Assembly (NCBI RefSeq): GCF_020439865.1 | Contig: NZ_JAGRPF010000144.1 | Coordinates: 1 to 64,000 of the forward strand | DNA: 64,000 nt | Reading direction: 5' to 3' | DNA from: Prosthecobacter sp. | GTDB taxonomy: Bacteria; Verrucomicrobiota; Verrucomicrobiia; Verrucomicrobiales; Verrucomicrobiaceae | Part shown: piece by piece, positions 1 to 10,249 of the stretch | Layout of the letters: each line of letters begins with the position of its first letter | How positions within the stretch are numbered: the first letter of the stretch is position 1 | Position numbers and translations under genes: made by a program | Notes under the pieces: generated by a model | Databases searched by the model: none | What the model was told of the DNA's origin: nothing | The model's input: only the letters and a program-made list of their open reading frames with translations

Positions 1-187
1 CCGAACGCCCGTCCTGAATTCCCCGCTCATAGGCCTGCCGGTTCATCTCCGTTCCCTGATCACGCATGTCCTGGCGATATGGATTGTTCGCATAAGGGTC
101 GCGCCCGTTCGGACCATTGTAGTAGGGATCAACGCATTGGGTGAGCAGCAACGGCAGCGCCAGTGAGGCGAGGAGGTGTGATTTCAT
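1..187 (-). CDS. Putative lipoprotein, 3' end cut by window edge
   Basis: An ATG at 187 (minus) opens a frame that stays open to the window edge, giving 62 residues. It starts with a hydrophobic leader, MKSHLLASLALPLLLTQC, that ends in a cysteine; glutamine at -1 of this possible lipobox is unusual. The mature part is rich in Asn, Tyr, Pro and Gly (DPYYNGPNGRDPYANNPY) and then becomes charged (RDQGTEMNRQAYERG). It follows tex on the same strand after 109 bases. I do not recognise the family. The C-terminus lies outside the window. Confidence 0.6.
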   Translation of the reverse strand, partial: MKSHLLASLALPLLLTQCVDPYYNGPNGRDPYANNPYRQDMRDQGTEMNRQAYERGIQDGRS

Positions 188-296
188 GAATGGAATGTTC
201 GAATCGTAAAAGACGCCCCACCCGGTGGCAAGACCGCAATCTCCGACGCAGCCGCGACGGTTCCTGTTCACTCGAAATGTCGTCGCCAACGCAGGC

Positions 297-2666
297 CTAC
301 TTCTTTCCCTTCTGCGCCGCTGCGGTGAACCAGTCCACGCCACCACCGCCGCCGCCAAAGGGATTGCCCATGCCGCCGCCGGAACTGCGATTGCCACCAC
401 TGGAAAAGCTGCGCTGGCCGCCGCCTTGACCACCACCAGCCGGACGCGGGCCACCACCGCCCTGCTTCTTCTCGAAATCGGGCTTCGATTTCATGCTCAG
501 TGCGATGCGTTTGCGTGGAATGTCGACTTCCGTCACGGTGACGGTCACGCGCTGGGCGACCTTCACGATCTCCGCCGCATCACGCACGAAGCTGTCGCTG
601 AGCTGGCTCACATGCACGAGTCCGTCCTGATGCACGCCGATGTCCACGAAGGCGCCAAAGGCCGTCACGTTGGTCACGATGCCCGGCAGCTTCATGCCGA
701 CGGTGAGATCCTTCATCTCATTCACGCCTTCGGCAAAGGTGAAGACCTCGAACTGTTTGCGCGGGTCGCGACCGGGTTTCGCGAGTTCGTTCATGATGTC
801 CTGCAGCGTCGGCAGGCCCACCTCTTCACTCACATACTTCTTCAGATCGATCTTCTGGCGCAAATCGGCGCGCTGCATGAGATCCGGCACCGTGCAGCCG
901 ATGTCCGCCGCCATCTTCTCCACCAGTGCATAACGCTCGGGATGCACAGCGCTCGCGTCCAGTGGATGAGCAGCGTCACGGATGCGCAGGAACCCTGCGG
1001 CCTGCTCAAAGGCCTTGTCCCCCAGCCGCGGCACTTTCATGAGATCTTTGCGGCTCTTGAACGGTCCGTTCTCATTGCGGAACGCCACGATGTTGGCCGC
1101 ATGCGCGCTGTTGAGACCGGAGACGTAGCTGAGAAGCTGCTTGCTCGCCGTGTTCAATTCGACTCCAACGCCGTTCACCGCGCTGATGACCACATTGTCG
1201 AGGCTCGTCTTGAGCTGGTTCTGATCCACGTCGTGCTGATACTGGCCGACGCCGATCGATTTCGGATCCAGCTTCACCAGTTCGGCCAGCGGATCCATCA
1301 GACGACGGGCGATGGAAACGGAACCACGCACGGTGACGTCATGATTCGGGAACTCTTCGCGTGCGACCTCGCTCGCGCTGTAAATCGAAGCACCGCTCTC
1401 GTTCACCATGATCACCGGAATCGAAGCCGGCACGCCGATCTTCTTCACAAACATTTCCGTTTCGCGACTCGCCGTGCCGTTGCCGATGGCGATGGCCTGA
1501 ATCTTGAAACGCTCGATCAGATTCAGCAGCAGGTTCTTCGCATGCATCAGGCTGTTGCCGTCGCCAAGCAGATAGATCACGTCGTTGTAGAGAAGCTGTC
1601 CCTGCGCGTCGAGCACGACGACCTTGCAGCCCGTGCGGAAACCGGGGTCGATGCCCAGCACACGCTTCTGGCCGAGTGGCGCTGCCAGCAACAGTTCGCG
1701 GAGGTTGTCTGCAAACACCTTCACCGCCTCGGTGTCGGCCTTCTTTTTAGACTCCAAACGCGCTTCGGTTTCCATGCTGGAACTGAGCAAGCGCTTGTAG
1801 CTGTCGGCACAGGCCAGCTTCATCTGATCCGAGCAGGCGTTGCCGCCTTTGACGAAGAGATTCTCCAGCATCTTGACCGCCGTCTCCTCGGCAGGCTGGA
1901 TGCGCATGAGCAAGAAGCCCTCCTTCTCACCGCGGCGAATCGCCAGCATGCGATGGGACGGGATCGACTTCAGCGGCTCGCTCCAGTCGAAGTAGTCGCG
2001 GAACTTCTGCGCATCTTCCTCCTTTTCTTTTCCAAACATGACCTTGGAAATGACCGTGGACTGTTCAGCGAAGAATTTACGCAACGCTGCACGCGCCTCG
2101 GCATGATCGCTGATGCGCTCCGCGATGATGTCGCGTGCTCCACTCAGCGCATCGGCGCCATCTTTGACGCGCAGTTCCTCGTTCTCGTGATCCGCGTTCA
2201 CGAACTTGGCGGCTTCGCCGTTCAGATCCACGCCGTGCGTCATCAGATTCGCCTCGATGAAATCTGCCAGCGGCTCCAAACCTTTCTCCTTCGCGATCGT
2301 CGCCCGCGTGCGGCGCTTTGGACGGAACGGCGCAAAGATGTCCTCCAGGGAGTTCATTGTTTCCGCCTTCTCAATCTTCGCCCGCAGCACGTCGGTCATG
2401 AGCTTGCGTTCTTCGAGTGATTTCACGATCGCCGAGCGGCGGTCGTCCAGCGCCACGAGCTGGTCCATGCGGTCCTTCACGTTCTGAATCTGCACTTCGT
2501 CCATCGAGCCCGTGGCTTCTTTTCGATAGCGGGCGATGAAGGGCACGGTGGCGCCGTCGGCAAACAATTTGGCCGTCGCGCCGACCTGAATGGCCCGCAG
2601 GCCCATTTCCTTGGCGACACGTTCGACATGAGCGACATTGATGTTGAGTTCGTTGGCAGCAGACAT
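297..2666 (-). CDS. tex: Tex-family RNA-binding S1 protein
   Basis: Full-length Tex (789 aa). Tex proteins bind nucleic acid and act on transcription and RNA in the cytoplasm. The N-terminal helical region carries the family stretch VPFIARYRKEATGSMDE, followed by a YqgF-like nuclease-fold segment (LGIDPGFRTGCK), a helix-hairpin-helix region (near GLNSAHAANIVAFR) and an S1 domain at about 655-727 (VTNVTAFGAFVDIGVHQDGL). Residues 728-789 form a Gly-rich, Arg-containing tail (repeated GGG, GGNRSSGGG), which is longer than in typical Tex and may add RNA contacts. The ATG at 2666 matches the usual Tex N-terminus. The gene is divergent from the propeller gene at 2835. A long open frame on the opposite strand is a codon-usage shadow. 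Confidence 0.96.
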   Translation of the reverse strand: MSAANELNINVAHVERVAKEMGLRAIQVGATAKLFADGATVPFIARYRKEATGSMDEVQIQNVKDRMDQLVALDDRRSAIVKSLEERKLMTDVLRAKIEKAETMNSLEDIFAPFRPKRRTRATIAKEKGLEPLADFIEANLMTHGVDLNGEAAKFVNADHENEELRVKDGADALSGARDIIAERISDHAEARAALRKFFAEQSTVISKVMFGKEKEEDAQKFRDYFDWSEPLKSIPSHRMLAIRRGEKEGFLLMRIQPAEETAVKMLENLFVKGGNACSDQMKLACADSYKRLLSSSMETEARLESKKKADTEAVKVFADNLRELLLAAPLGQKRVLGIDPGFRTGCKVVVLDAQGQLLYNDVIYLLGDGNSLMHAKNLLLNLIERFKIQAIAIGNGTASRETEMFVKKIGVPASIPVIMVNESGASIYSASEVAREEFPNHDVTVRGSVSIARRLMDPLAELVKLDPKSIGVGQYQHDVDQNQLKTSLDNVVISAVNGVGVELNTASKQLLSYVSGLNSAHAANIVAFRNENGPFKSRKDLMKVPRLGDKAFEQAAGFLRIRDAAHPLDASAVHPERYALVEKMAADIGCTVPDLMQRADLRQKIDLKKYVSEEVGLPTLQDIMNELAKPGRDPRKQFEVFTFAEGVNEMKDLTVGMKLPGIVTNVTAFGAFVDIGVHQDGLVHVSQLSDSFVRDAAEIVKVAQRVTVTVTEVDIPRKRIALSMKSKPDFEKKQGGGGPRPAGGGQGGGQRSFSSGGNRSSGGGMGNPFGGGGGGVDWFTAAAQKGKK

Positions 2667-2834
2667 GGTTGGGAAAGTTAAAATTGAGGATGAAACATCC
2701 GGTTGGGATGGGTGGAGTTAGCGAGTCAATCCGACGCGGCAACCCCGGAGACCACGATGTGGAAAACTTTTGTCGGAGGCATGGCTTGACATCGATGCTG
2801 CGAAGTTTTCGTGCGGCATTCGTATTGAAAAAGA

Positions 2835-4055
2835 ATGAAAAAATGTCTTGTCGCACTTCTGGTTTCGATCAGTGCCTTAGCCGCTGAAGATTGGCCGCGC
2901 TGGCGTGGCGCGAATGCGGACGGACGATGGAACCCGGCGGGAATTCCGGCGGATTTTGCAACGAAAGAACCCGTGCAACTTTGGAAGACGGAGATCGGCG
3001 TGGGCTTTAGTGGCGTGACAGTAAGCGACGAGCGTGTCTATGTCATGGATCGGCTCAAATCGCCGCAAGAGGTCGAACGCGTGCTGTGCTTCGATGCAAA
3101 CAGCGGCAAGGCGCTGTGGAAGCACGCGTGGGAAGTCAGCTATAGCGGCATGGACTACCCGACCGGACCGCGAACGTCGGTGAACATTCATGAAGGCAGG
3201 GCGTATGCGCTGGGGGCCACCGGTGTCGCCACGTGCCTCGATGCGGTCACTGGAAAGACAATTTGGGAAGTGAACACGATGGAAACCTGCGGCGCCAAGA
3301 TTCCGACCTGGGGCTTTGCTGCATCGCCTGTGATCGATGGAGACCGCGTCCTGCTGCATGTGGGTGCCAAGAGCGGTTCCGTGATCGCTTTGAACAAAAA
3401 CACCGGCGAAGAGGTGTGGCGCGGCGGTCCCGATCCTGCGGGCTATTGCACGCCGGAGATCATCACTCACAATGGAAAGCGCCAGCTCATCGCCTGGGGT
3501 CCGGAACATGTGCAGAGCCTGAATCCCGACAGTGGCGCCGTGAACTGGCTCTACCCCTACAAGATCACGTATGGCGTCAGCATTGCGCAGCCGCTGTATC
3601 ACGACGGCGTTCTGCTCGTGTCTGGCTACTGGCACGGTGCGAAGGCGTTTCAGCTCGGCACCGGCGTGGAGTTGTTGTGGGAGAACGAAACTGAGATTTG
3701 CGGTCTCATGTCTGCGCCGCTGTTCAAGGACGGCGTTGTTTACATGCTCGACAAAAACCGCAGCCTGCAGGCTTTTGACCTGAAGACCGGCAAGATTCTC
3801 TGGAGTGACGACAACACGCTCACGCCGAAGGATCGCAATCCGCAGATGAGCCTCGTGTGGATGGAAGAGTCCAAGAACCTCGCAGCCTTGCTCAACGCCA
3901 GCGGCGAACTCGTCTATGTGACGCTCACTCCCGAAAAGCGCGAGGAACTGGCCCGCTGGCAGATCATCGGCAAAACCTGGGCGCATCCCGCCTTCGCGGG
4001 AAATCGTGTTTTTGCCCGCAGTGATAAAGAACTGGTCGCCTGGCGGCTTTGGTAG
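2835..4055 (+). CDS. Secreted PQQ-type beta-propeller protein
   Basis: A 406-residue protein with a signal peptide (MKKCLVALLVSISALAAED) and then the DWPRWRG opening typical of outer-membrane or periplasmic PQQ-like propellers in PVC bacteria. Blade motifs recur, for example LCFDANSGKALWK, LDAVTGKTIWEV, LNKNTGEEVWRG and FDLKTGKILWSD: each is D-x-x-T/S-G-K followed by Trp. No PQQ-dehydrogenase active site is evident, so a binding or scaffold role is as likely as catalysis. It is followed 5 bases after its stop by the ceramidase-like gene, probably in one transcript. A second propeller of this type lies at 12132. Confidence 0.88.
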   Translation: MKKCLVALLVSISALAAEDWPRWRGANADGRWNPAGIPADFATKEPVQLWKTEIGVGFSGVTVSDERVYVMDRLKSPQEVERVLCFDANSGKALWKHAWEVSYSGMDYPTGPRTSVNIHEGRAYALGATGVATCLDAVTGKTIWEVNTMETCGAKIPTWGFAASPVIDGDRVLLHVGAKSGSVIALNKNTGEEVWRGGPDPAGYCTPEIITHNGKRQLIAWGPEHVQSLNPDSGAVNWLYPYKITYGVSIAQPLYHDGVLLVSGYWHGAKAFQLGTGVELLWENETEICGLMSAPLFKDGVVYMLDKNRSLQAFDLKTGKILWSDDNTLTPKDRNPQMSLVWMEESKNLAALLNASGELVYVTLTPEKREELARWQIIGKTWAHPAFAGNRVFARSDKELVAWRLW

Positions 4056-4060
4056 TCGCC

Positions 4061-5413
4061 ATGAAACTCTGGCTGCCCTTCCTCCTCGCCGTATTCGTCA
4101 TCGCCGCCGCGCCTGTGGCTGAATCACCCGCTTGGAAGGCCGGAGCGGCTTCCGCGAAGATCACCCCGGAACAACCGATGTGGATGGCGGGCTATGCGGC
4201 ACGCACGAAGCCGTCGGAAGGCGTGGAACTCGATCTGTTTGCGAAGGCCTTGGTGATCGAAGACCAGGCAGGAGCGAAGTTTGCACTCATCACGATGGAT
4301 TTGATCGGCGTGCCGCGAAACGTGCGGCTCGCGGTCGCGGAACGGGTGAAGAAGGAGCATGGCATCGAACCGGCGAATCTCGCGATTAATGCCTCGCACA
4401 CGCACAGCGGGCCGGAATTGCGCACGAGCAAGATTCACGGTGCGGACGATGTGGCGTTGCGGGAGAAGGAGGCGACGGAGTACACCACAAAACTGGAAGA
4501 CACGCTCGTGCGGCTCGTGGGCGAGGCGATTCAGAAGTCCGTGCCTGCGCATCTCGACTACAGCACCGCACGCTGCGGTGTCTCGATGAACCGCCGCACG
4601 CCCGATGGCAAAGGCGGCTGGAACAATTTCCCAAATCCGAACGGCCCGGTGGACCAGACCGTGCCCGTTCTGAAAGCGTCGAGCGCCGAGGGCAAGGAAA
4701 TCGCCATCGTATTCGGCTACGCGTGCCATTGCACGACACTAGGGCATCAGAAGTTCAGCGGTGATTACGCCGGTTATGCGCAGCAGGAGATCGAAAACGC
4801 GCATCCCGGTGCCGTGGCGATGTTTGCGAACGGTTGCAGCGGCGATCAGAACCCGTATCCGCGCCGCACGATGGAACTCGCGCAGCAGCACGGCAAATCG
4901 CTGGCGACATCCGTGCAGGCCGCGCTCGAAACGCACATGCAGCGGCTCTCGGGTCCGATCCGCGCTGCGTATCGCGAAATCCCGCTCGCCTATGACACGC
5001 TGCCGACGAAGGAGCAGCTTCTCGAAGAGCAGAAGTCCAAGAACAAGTGGATGGCCACGCATGCCACGCGCGTGCTGCAGCGCATCGCCGATGAAGGTCC
5101 GCTGCCGGCGACTTATCCGTATCCCGTGCAGGTGCTGCGCCTCGGCAACGAACTCACCTGGGTCACGCTTGGCGGCGAGGTGGTCGTGGATTACTCACTG
5201 CGGCTGAAGAAGGACATCAAGGACCCGATCGTGTGGGTCAGCGGCTACACGAACGACGTCATGGCCTACATCCCGAGCCTGCGCATCTGGCAGGAAGGCG
5301 GCTACGAAGGCGGCGGCGCGATGATCTACGGCACGCATCCCACTCGCTGGAGTGACAAGACCGAGGTGCACATCATGGGCACGGTGATGGAATTGCGGAA
5401 GGCGGTGGAGTGA
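4061..5413 (+). CDS. Neutral/alkaline ceramidase-like secreted hydrolase
   Basis: A 450-residue protein with a signal peptide (MKLWLPFLLAVFVIAAAPVAES). It resembles the N-terminal metal-dependent domain of neutral ceramidases: AGAASAKITPEQPMWMAGYA, then NASHTHSGPE with the paired His of the zinc-binding region, and later FANGCSGDQNP. It is shorter than full ceramidases (about 650-750 aa) and lacks their C-terminal Ig-like domain, as is common for PVC homologues whose substrate is unknown. The ATG at 4061 was preferred to one at 4049 because it begins the signal peptide and does not overlap the previous gene. A strong hairpin follows the stop. Confidence 0.82.
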   Translation: MKLWLPFLLAVFVIAAAPVAESPAWKAGAASAKITPEQPMWMAGYAARTKPSEGVELDLFAKALVIEDQAGAKFALITMDLIGVPRNVRLAVAERVKKEHGIEPANLAINASHTHSGPELRTSKIHGADDVALREKEATEYTTKLEDTLVRLVGEAIQKSVPAHLDYSTARCGVSMNRRTPDGKGGWNNFPNPNGPVDQTVPVLKASSAEGKEIAIVFGYACHCTTLGHQKFSGDYAGYAQQEIENAHPGAVAMFANGCSGDQNPYPRRTMELAQQHGKSLATSVQAALETHMQRLSGPIRAAYREIPLAYDTLPTKEQLLEEQKSKNKWMATHATRVLQRIADEGPLPATYPYPVQVLRLGNELTWVTLGGEVVVDYSLRLKKDIKDPIVWVSGYTNDVMAYIPSLRIWQEGGYEGGGAMIYGTHPTRWSDKTEVHIMGTVMELRKAVE

Positions 5414-5423
5414 AGAATAAAAA

Positions 5424-5452
5424 CGGCCCGGAAGGTGATTCCGGGCCGCTTT
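5424..5452 (+). terminator. Rho-independent-type terminator after ceramidase-like gene
   Basis: Perfect 9-bp inverted repeat, CGGCCCGGA (5424-5432) and TCCGGGCCG (5440-5448), with a 7-base loop. It is preceded by an A-rich stretch but followed only by a short C-T-T-T. It begins 10 bases after the stop at 5413 and sits between convergent genes, so it may serve both. Confidence 0.7.
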
Positions 5453-5492
5453 GGTGATTCAAATTGACCGCACACGGAGTGTGCGGACCACT

Positions 5493-6494
5493 CTACTTGC
5501 TCGCCTCGGCGAACTGCGCGTCGAAGATGATCTTCGAGGGCGGGAAGTCGATCTTCTTGCAGAAGGCGGCGGATTCGGTGGCACCGAACTCACGGTCCAT
5601 CGCACCGTCTTCCCACTCGACGGAGAGCGGGCCGCCGTACTCGATGTCGTTGAGAGCGCGGATGATAAGTTCGAAGTTAATCTTGCCGCGGCCGACGGAC
5701 TTGAAGTCCCAGTAGCGGGAGGGCTTGTGGAAATCGACGTGGCCGCCGAAGACGCCGACGGTGCCGTCGCCGATGCCCCATGAAACGTCCTTCATGTGCA
5801 CGTGGAAAATGCGGTCGCTGAACTTGTAGATGAACTTCACGTAATCGACGCCCTGGTAGCCGAAGTGGCTGGGGTCGAAGTTGAAGCCGAAGGCAGGATG
5901 ATAGTCGAGGGCCTGCAGGGCGCGTTCGGCGCTGGCGATGTCGAAGGCGATCTCGGTCGGATGCACTTCGAGCGCGTAGCGGATGCCGAGTTTCTGGTAT
6001 TCATCGAGGATCGGCTTGAAGCGCTTGGCGAAGTCAGCGTAACCCGCGTCGATCTGGCCGGGGAGGTTCGGCGGGAAGGAATAGACGAGGTGCCAGATGC
6101 TGCTGCCGGTGAAGCCGTTCACGACGCTGACGCCGAAACGCTTCGCGGCGTGCGCGGTTTTGATGAGCTCCTCGGCGGCGCGTTGACGCACGCCTTCAGG
6201 ATTGCCGTCGCCATAGATGTAGGGCGGGAGAATCTGGGCGTGACGGGCGTCGATGTTGTCGCACACGGCCTGGCCGACGAGATGGGTGGAGATGGCGTGG
6301 CACTGCATGCCCGCTTCCTTGAGCTTCGCACGTTTCGCATCGCAGTAGGCCTGGTCGGCCTTGTCCACTTCGAAGTGGTCGCCCCAGCAGGCGAGTTCGA
6401 CGCCGTCGTAACCGAAGGACTTGGCCTTCTGGATCATGGTGTCGCAGGAAAGATCGGCCCACTGGCCGGTGAAGAGGGTGACGGGACGTGGCAT
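5493..6494 (-). CDS. Sugar phosphate isomerase/epimerase (TIM barrel, AP-endonuclease-2 fold)
   Basis: A 333-residue cytoplasmic-type xylose-isomerase-like TIM barrel. Visible features are the start [18 protein letters not shown], the substrate/metal residues in [31 protein letters not shown] and the C-terminal LSVEWED. These Glu, His and Asp positions match the divalent metal site of the family. Many such proteins act on polyol or keto sugars; the substrate here cannot be read from sequence. The open frame extends upstream to 6935, but the ATG at 6494 begins the conserved domain. It lies 89 bases downstream of the secreted protein on the same strand. Confidence 0.88.
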   Translation of the reverse strand: MPRPVTLFTGQWADLSCDTMIQKAKSFGYDGVELACWGDHFEVDKADQAYCDAKRAKLKEAGMQCHAISTHLVGQAVCDNIDARHAQILPPYIYGDGNPEGVRQRAAEELIKTAHAAKRFGVSVVNGFTGSSIWHLVYSFPPNLPGQIDAGYADFAKRFKPILDEYQKLGIRYALEVHPTEIAFDIASAERALQALDYHPAFGFNFDPSHFGYQGVDYVKFIYKFSDRIFHVHMKDVSWGIGDGTVGVFGGHVDFHKPSRYWDFKSVGRGKINFELIIRALNDIEYGGPLSVEWEDGAMDREFGATESAAFCKKIDFPPSKIIFDAQFAEASK

Positions 6495-6583
6495 GACGTG
6501 TGTGGTGGTTGAGTTGAGACGGGGAAGAAGGAGAAAGAATGGCCGATGTCGAATGTGGAATGACGTTTTTTTCGCTGCGATGG

Positions 6584-7453
6584 TTATTTGCCCTCGATTT
6601 GGAGGGTGCGCGTGAGGGTAAAAGGATAGTCGTAGCTCAACAGGATTTTCTCCCGGTTCGGTCCGGCTCCTTGCGCCGAAGCCACAAACTGGCCGGTCAC
6701 TTTCGCATCCAGATCCAGCATGTCCGAGAGGCGGCGGCTGACGGTGGCCTTGAACGTCACCTCCATGCGGGCGTTCAGATCCATCGGACGTGCCATGTGG
6801 AATTTCCCCTCGATGGCGAACGTGGCATGAGGGCCGTCCGGCTGATCCTCCACGGAGACCAGCGTGGTTTCGAAATCGTCGGGAACGATCCAGCCGTAGG
6901 CGTTGCCTCGAGGCGCGGAAAGCACGGTCTTCCACGTTTCCCCCGGCTTTCGGGAACCGGTGCCGATGCAGACAGGCAGGACCTCCAGCAGGTCGGACGC
7001 AAAAGCCAACTCGCCAAGCAATTGGGATTCCTCGAGCGTGGCCTTCCCCGGGGTGAGTTCATAGTCCCAGTGCCCGTTCTTTATCCGGGTCCGCAATGTT
7101 TTGCCGAGCAGCGCGGTGGTTTCATTGGGCGGCGGACGGGCACCCGAGTAGTGAACGCACTCCTTGCCCAATTCACGCACCTGCACCTCTTCAGCGTCCT
7201 TGCCGATGATGCGGCGCACGAAATTCACCCGCTGGCTGAATCGGGTGACCGCGTCGGTGACATTGGCGCCGATTTCCTGACGGGTCTGCCCGGCTTCAAC
7301 GCGGACCTCGCGCTTCTCACGCAGGAGAGTGCCGCTGCGCATGAAGGATGCATTTCCGACCACCACGGGTTTTGGCGGGCGGTCGGCGGCGGGCATCAGA
7401 GCCGGTGAGCAGATCAGCCCCAGGAGGATCAAAAAATGCCACGCGGTTTTCAT
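6584..7453 (-). CDS. Secreted protein of unknown function
   Basis: A 289-residue protein with a signal peptide ([24 protein letters not shown]). The mature part is mixed alpha/beta and contains [16 protein letters not shown] in the middle and a beta-rich C-terminal half ([32 protein letters not shown]). I do not recognise a family. Its start is 96 bases from the divergent heme/sugar dehydrogenase gene, so the two could share a control region. Confidence 0.75.
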   Translation of the reverse strand: MKTAWHFLILLGLICSPALMPAADRPPKPVVVGNASFMRSGTLLREKREVRVEAGQTRQEIGANVTDAVTRFSQRVNFVRRIIGKDAEEVQVRELGKECVHYSGARPPPNETTALLGKTLRTRIKNGHWDYELTPGKATLEESQLLGELAFASDLLEVLPVCIGTGSRKPGETWKTVLSAPRGNAYGWIVPDDFETTLVSVEDQPDGPHATFAIEGKFHMARPMDLNARMEVTFKATVSRRLSDMLDLDAKVTGQFVASAQGAGPNREKILLSYDYPFTLTRTLQIEGK

Positions 7454-7549
7454 GCTGGCCAGATTACGCGAGAAGCGCCAGGCGGCACAATCACAACCTT
7501 GCGCATTTCAGGCTTGGCGAATGAACCCTGCCCATTTCATCATGCCGCC

Positions 7550-10249
7550 ATGCGACGCCTAATTCTCTTTTTGGCCATCTGTTCTGTTTCCTCCGCCCAG
7601 TGGACCACCTCGCGCATTCACGGGTCGCCGGAACCGCCAAAGCCGTATGTGCCGGAACCGGCGTTCGCGTCGATCGAACTGCACGAGGCACTGGAGATGA
7701 TCGCCGTGCCGGGAGCGCACCGTTTTGTCGCCGTTGAGAAGGGTGGGAAGATTTGGAGTTTCAAAGATGCACCGGATGCTTCGCAGAAAGACCTGCTGAT
7801 CGACCTGAAGCCGGATCATCCGCAGCTCAATTACGCCTATGGCATCGCCTTCCACCCGAAGTGGAAAGAAAACGGCTTCGTCTTCCTCACTTACGCTTAC
7901 GGCGCCGACGTCGAGGACGGAACCAAGCTGTCGCGCTTCAAACTGACGCAGCAGGATCCGCCGGTGCTGGATCCGAAATCGGAAACCGTGCTGCTCACCT
8001 GGCGCAGCGGCGGCCACAACGGCGCCTCACTGCAATTCGGCCCCGACGGCATGCTTTACATTTCCACCGGCGACTCCGAAGTGCCGTCACCGCCGGACCC
8101 GCTGAACACCGGACAGGACATCAGCGATCTGCTTTCCTCGATCCTGCGCATCGACGTGGATCACGAAGAGAATGGCAAGGCGTATGCCATTCCGAAGAAC
8201 AATCCGTTTTTGAAAACGCCGAAAGCCATGCCGGAAATCTGGGCCTTCGGATTCCGTAACCCATGGAAGATCAGCTTCGATGCCAAAGGCCGTCTGTGGT
8301 GCGGCGATGTCGGCTGGGAGTTGTGGGAGATGATTCATCTCGTGCAGCGCGGCGGCAATCATGGCTGGAGCGCCTACGAGGCCTCGCAGCCGATCAAACC
8401 TGAGACGCAGCGCCCCGAGCCCATCATCCCGCCTGTCGCCGCGCATCCGCACACTGAGGCCGCGAGCATCACCGGCGGTTACGTGTATCACGGCAGCCGC
8501 TTTCCCGAACTGCGCGATGCCTATATCTACGGCGACTACGAGACGGGCAAAATCTGGGCGCTCTGGCATGATGGCAAACAGGTGACACGCCGCGAGGAGA
8601 TCGCCGACACGCCGCACAAGATCGTCGGCTTTGGCCAAAGCGAGGACGGCGAACTTTACTGGATGAACTGGGAGCAGGACACGCACCTTTACTGGCTCGC
8701 GCCGAATCCTGCTGTCGGCAAACCGAGCCAGTTTCCGCGCCAGCTCAGTGAGACCGGTCTTTTCACCGACACCGCACAGCAAACGCCCGCCCAAGGCGTG
8801 CATGCCTATGACATTGCCGAACCCATGTGGCAGGATGAAGCGGAGGCGATGCGGTTCATTGCGCTGCCCGAAGGGAAACACATCATCACCCACTGGAGCG
8901 GCAATCCCGAGAAGCCCAACTACAAGGTCGAGTGGCCCGCCGACGCCGTGCTGGCGCGCACGATCAGCTTGAAACAAAAACGCATCGAAACGCAGGTGCT
9001 GCACTACGACGGCGAGACTTGGAACGGCTATTCCTACCGCTGGAACGATGCCGGCACCGATGCGCTGCTCGTCGGCAACAATGGCGAAGAGATCACCATC
9101 AACCAACAGCCCTGGCGCATCCACAGCCGTGGCGAATGTGCCCGCTGTCACACCAACTGGAGCGGCTTCGCCGTGGGCTTCCAGCCCGATCAGTTGACGA
9201 GCATCGACGGACAGAAACCGCAGGACGCCAGCGCGCTGTTTGACGGCCCGTTCTTCGGACGCATGAAGAAGCACCTCGTCTCCAGTCACGACGAACAGAC
9301 GGCGCTGGAGGATCGTGCGCGTTCCTGGCTCCATGCCAACTGCGCCCACTGCCATCGCCGCAACGGCGGCGGCAGCGTGCAGTTGATGGTCAACATCGAT
9401 CTCACAACGGCGGAAACGATGATGCTCGATGAGAAGCCTGTGCGAGGTGATCTGGGTCTCACGGATGCACGTGTGATCTCCCCGGGCAAACCTGAACAAA
9501 GCGTGTTGATCGCCCGCATTTCACGGATTGGCAGCGGACACATGCCGATGATCGGCGCGCGCGAAGTTGATCCACATGGCTTCCGCCTCCTGTGGGACTG
9601 GATTCGCGGAGAAGCGACGAGTCGCCGTCCCGACAAGGTTGCATCACCGAGCGACGCCCTGCTTGTTGCCAACGCCATCAGCGACAACGAGTCCAAGTTC
9701 GATCCTGGCTTGGCCAAGGTCCCGAATCCCGAAATCGCCTGCTACTTCGAGCGCTTCCTCCCCTACGACCAGCGCATCAAGACACTCGGCACGAAGATCG
9801 ACACGACAAAACTCCTCGCCGTCCAAGGAAATGCGGCGCATGGAGCCGAACTCATCGGCATCACTGGAAAGATGGCCGTGTGCCTCGCCTGTCACATCAT
9901 CAACGGCACGGGGCGAGATTTCGGACCCGACTTGAGCAAGGTCGGCGCAAGACTCACACGCGAACAGATTCTCGAAAGCCTGCATCAACCTTCCAAGGTC
10001 ATCGCCAAGGGCTACGAGACATGGACGCTCACGCTGAAGGACGGCGGCATGGCAACCGGCTTCGTCGTGAATCCCGGCGACGGCAACGTGACCCTCAAAG
10101 TCCCCACCGGACAGCCGCAGACCTTTGAACGCACTCAAATCCGCAGCCAGCAGGTGCAGCCTTTGTCGCTCATGCCCGAAGGATTGCTACAAAGCATGAC
10201 CGAACAAGAGGCCGCAGACGTGATCGCGTTCCTGGCAGGATTGAAGTGA
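7550..10249 (+). CDS. Sorbosone/glucose dehydrogenase-like propeller with PVC-type heme domains
   Basis: An 899-residue periplasmic protein. The ATG at 7550 starts a signal peptide (MRRLILFLAICSVSSAQ); an upstream in-frame ATG at 7436 would place the signal internally. The first ~430 residues are a six-bladed glucose/sorbosone dehydrogenase-like propeller (FHPKWKENGFVFLTYAY, GGHNGASLQFGPDGMLYIS, FRNPWKISFD, GDVGWELWEM, GGNHGWSAYE). The rest holds three CxxCH heme-type sites: CARCH and CAHCH in a middle cytochrome-like region, and CLACH in a C-terminal PVC-type heme-binding domain (TIGR02603-like, ending near TEQEAADVIAFLAGLK). It probably oxidises a sugar or alcohol and passes electrons to its own hemes; substrate unknown. 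Confidence 0.88.
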   Translation: MRRLILFLAICSVSSAQWTTSRIHGSPEPPKPYVPEPAFASIELHEALEMIAVPGAHRFVAVEKGGKIWSFKDAPDASQKDLLIDLKPDHPQLNYAYGIAFHPKWKENGFVFLTYAYGADVEDGTKLSRFKLTQQDPPVLDPKSETVLLTWRSGGHNGASLQFGPDGMLYISTGDSEVPSPPDPLNTGQDISDLLSSILRIDVDHEENGKAYAIPKNNPFLKTPKAMPEIWAFGFRNPWKISFDAKGRLWCGDVGWELWEMIHLVQRGGNHGWSAYEASQPIKPETQRPEPIIPPVAAHPHTEAASITGGYVYHGSRFPELRDAYIYGDYETGKIWALWHDGKQVTRREEIADTPHKIVGFGQSEDGELYWMNWEQDTHLYWLAPNPAVGKPSQFPRQLSETGLFTDTAQQTPAQGVHAYDIAEPMWQDEAEAMRFIALPEGKHIITHWSGNPEKPNYKVEWPADAVLARTISLKQKRIETQVLHYDGETWNGYSYRWNDAGTDALLVGNNGEEITINQQPWRIHSRGECARCHTNWSGFAVGFQPDQLTSIDGQKPQDASALFDGPFFGRMKKHLVSSHDEQTALEDRARSWLHANCAHCHRRNGGGSVQLMVNIDLTTAETMMLDEKPVRGDLGLTDARVISPGKPEQSVLIARISRIGSGHMPMIGAREVDPHGFRLLWDWIRGEATSRRPDKVASPSDALLVANAISDNESKFDPGLAKVPNPEIACYFERFLPYDQRIKTLGTKIDTTKLLAVQGNAAHGAELIGITGKMAVCLACHIINGTGRDFGPDLSKVGARLTREQILESLHQPSKVIAKGYETWTLTLKDGGMATGFVVNPGDGNVTLKVPTGQPQTFERTQIRSQQVQPLSLMPEGLLQSMTEQEAADVIAFLAGLK

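Noticed and set aside
225-2420. 731-codon open frame on the plus strand opposite tex
   Set aside because: It lies wholly antisense to a conserved gene; its translation is His/Arg/Ala-rich with no domain, as expected from the mirror of GC-rich codons.
2786-2791. TTGACA before the propeller gene at 2835
   Set aside because: No acceptable -10 hexamer lies 16-18 bases downstream.
8087-9499. 470-codon open frame antisense to the sorbosone-dehydrogenase-like gene
   Set aside because: It has no family motif, and the opposite strand has propeller and heme motifs.
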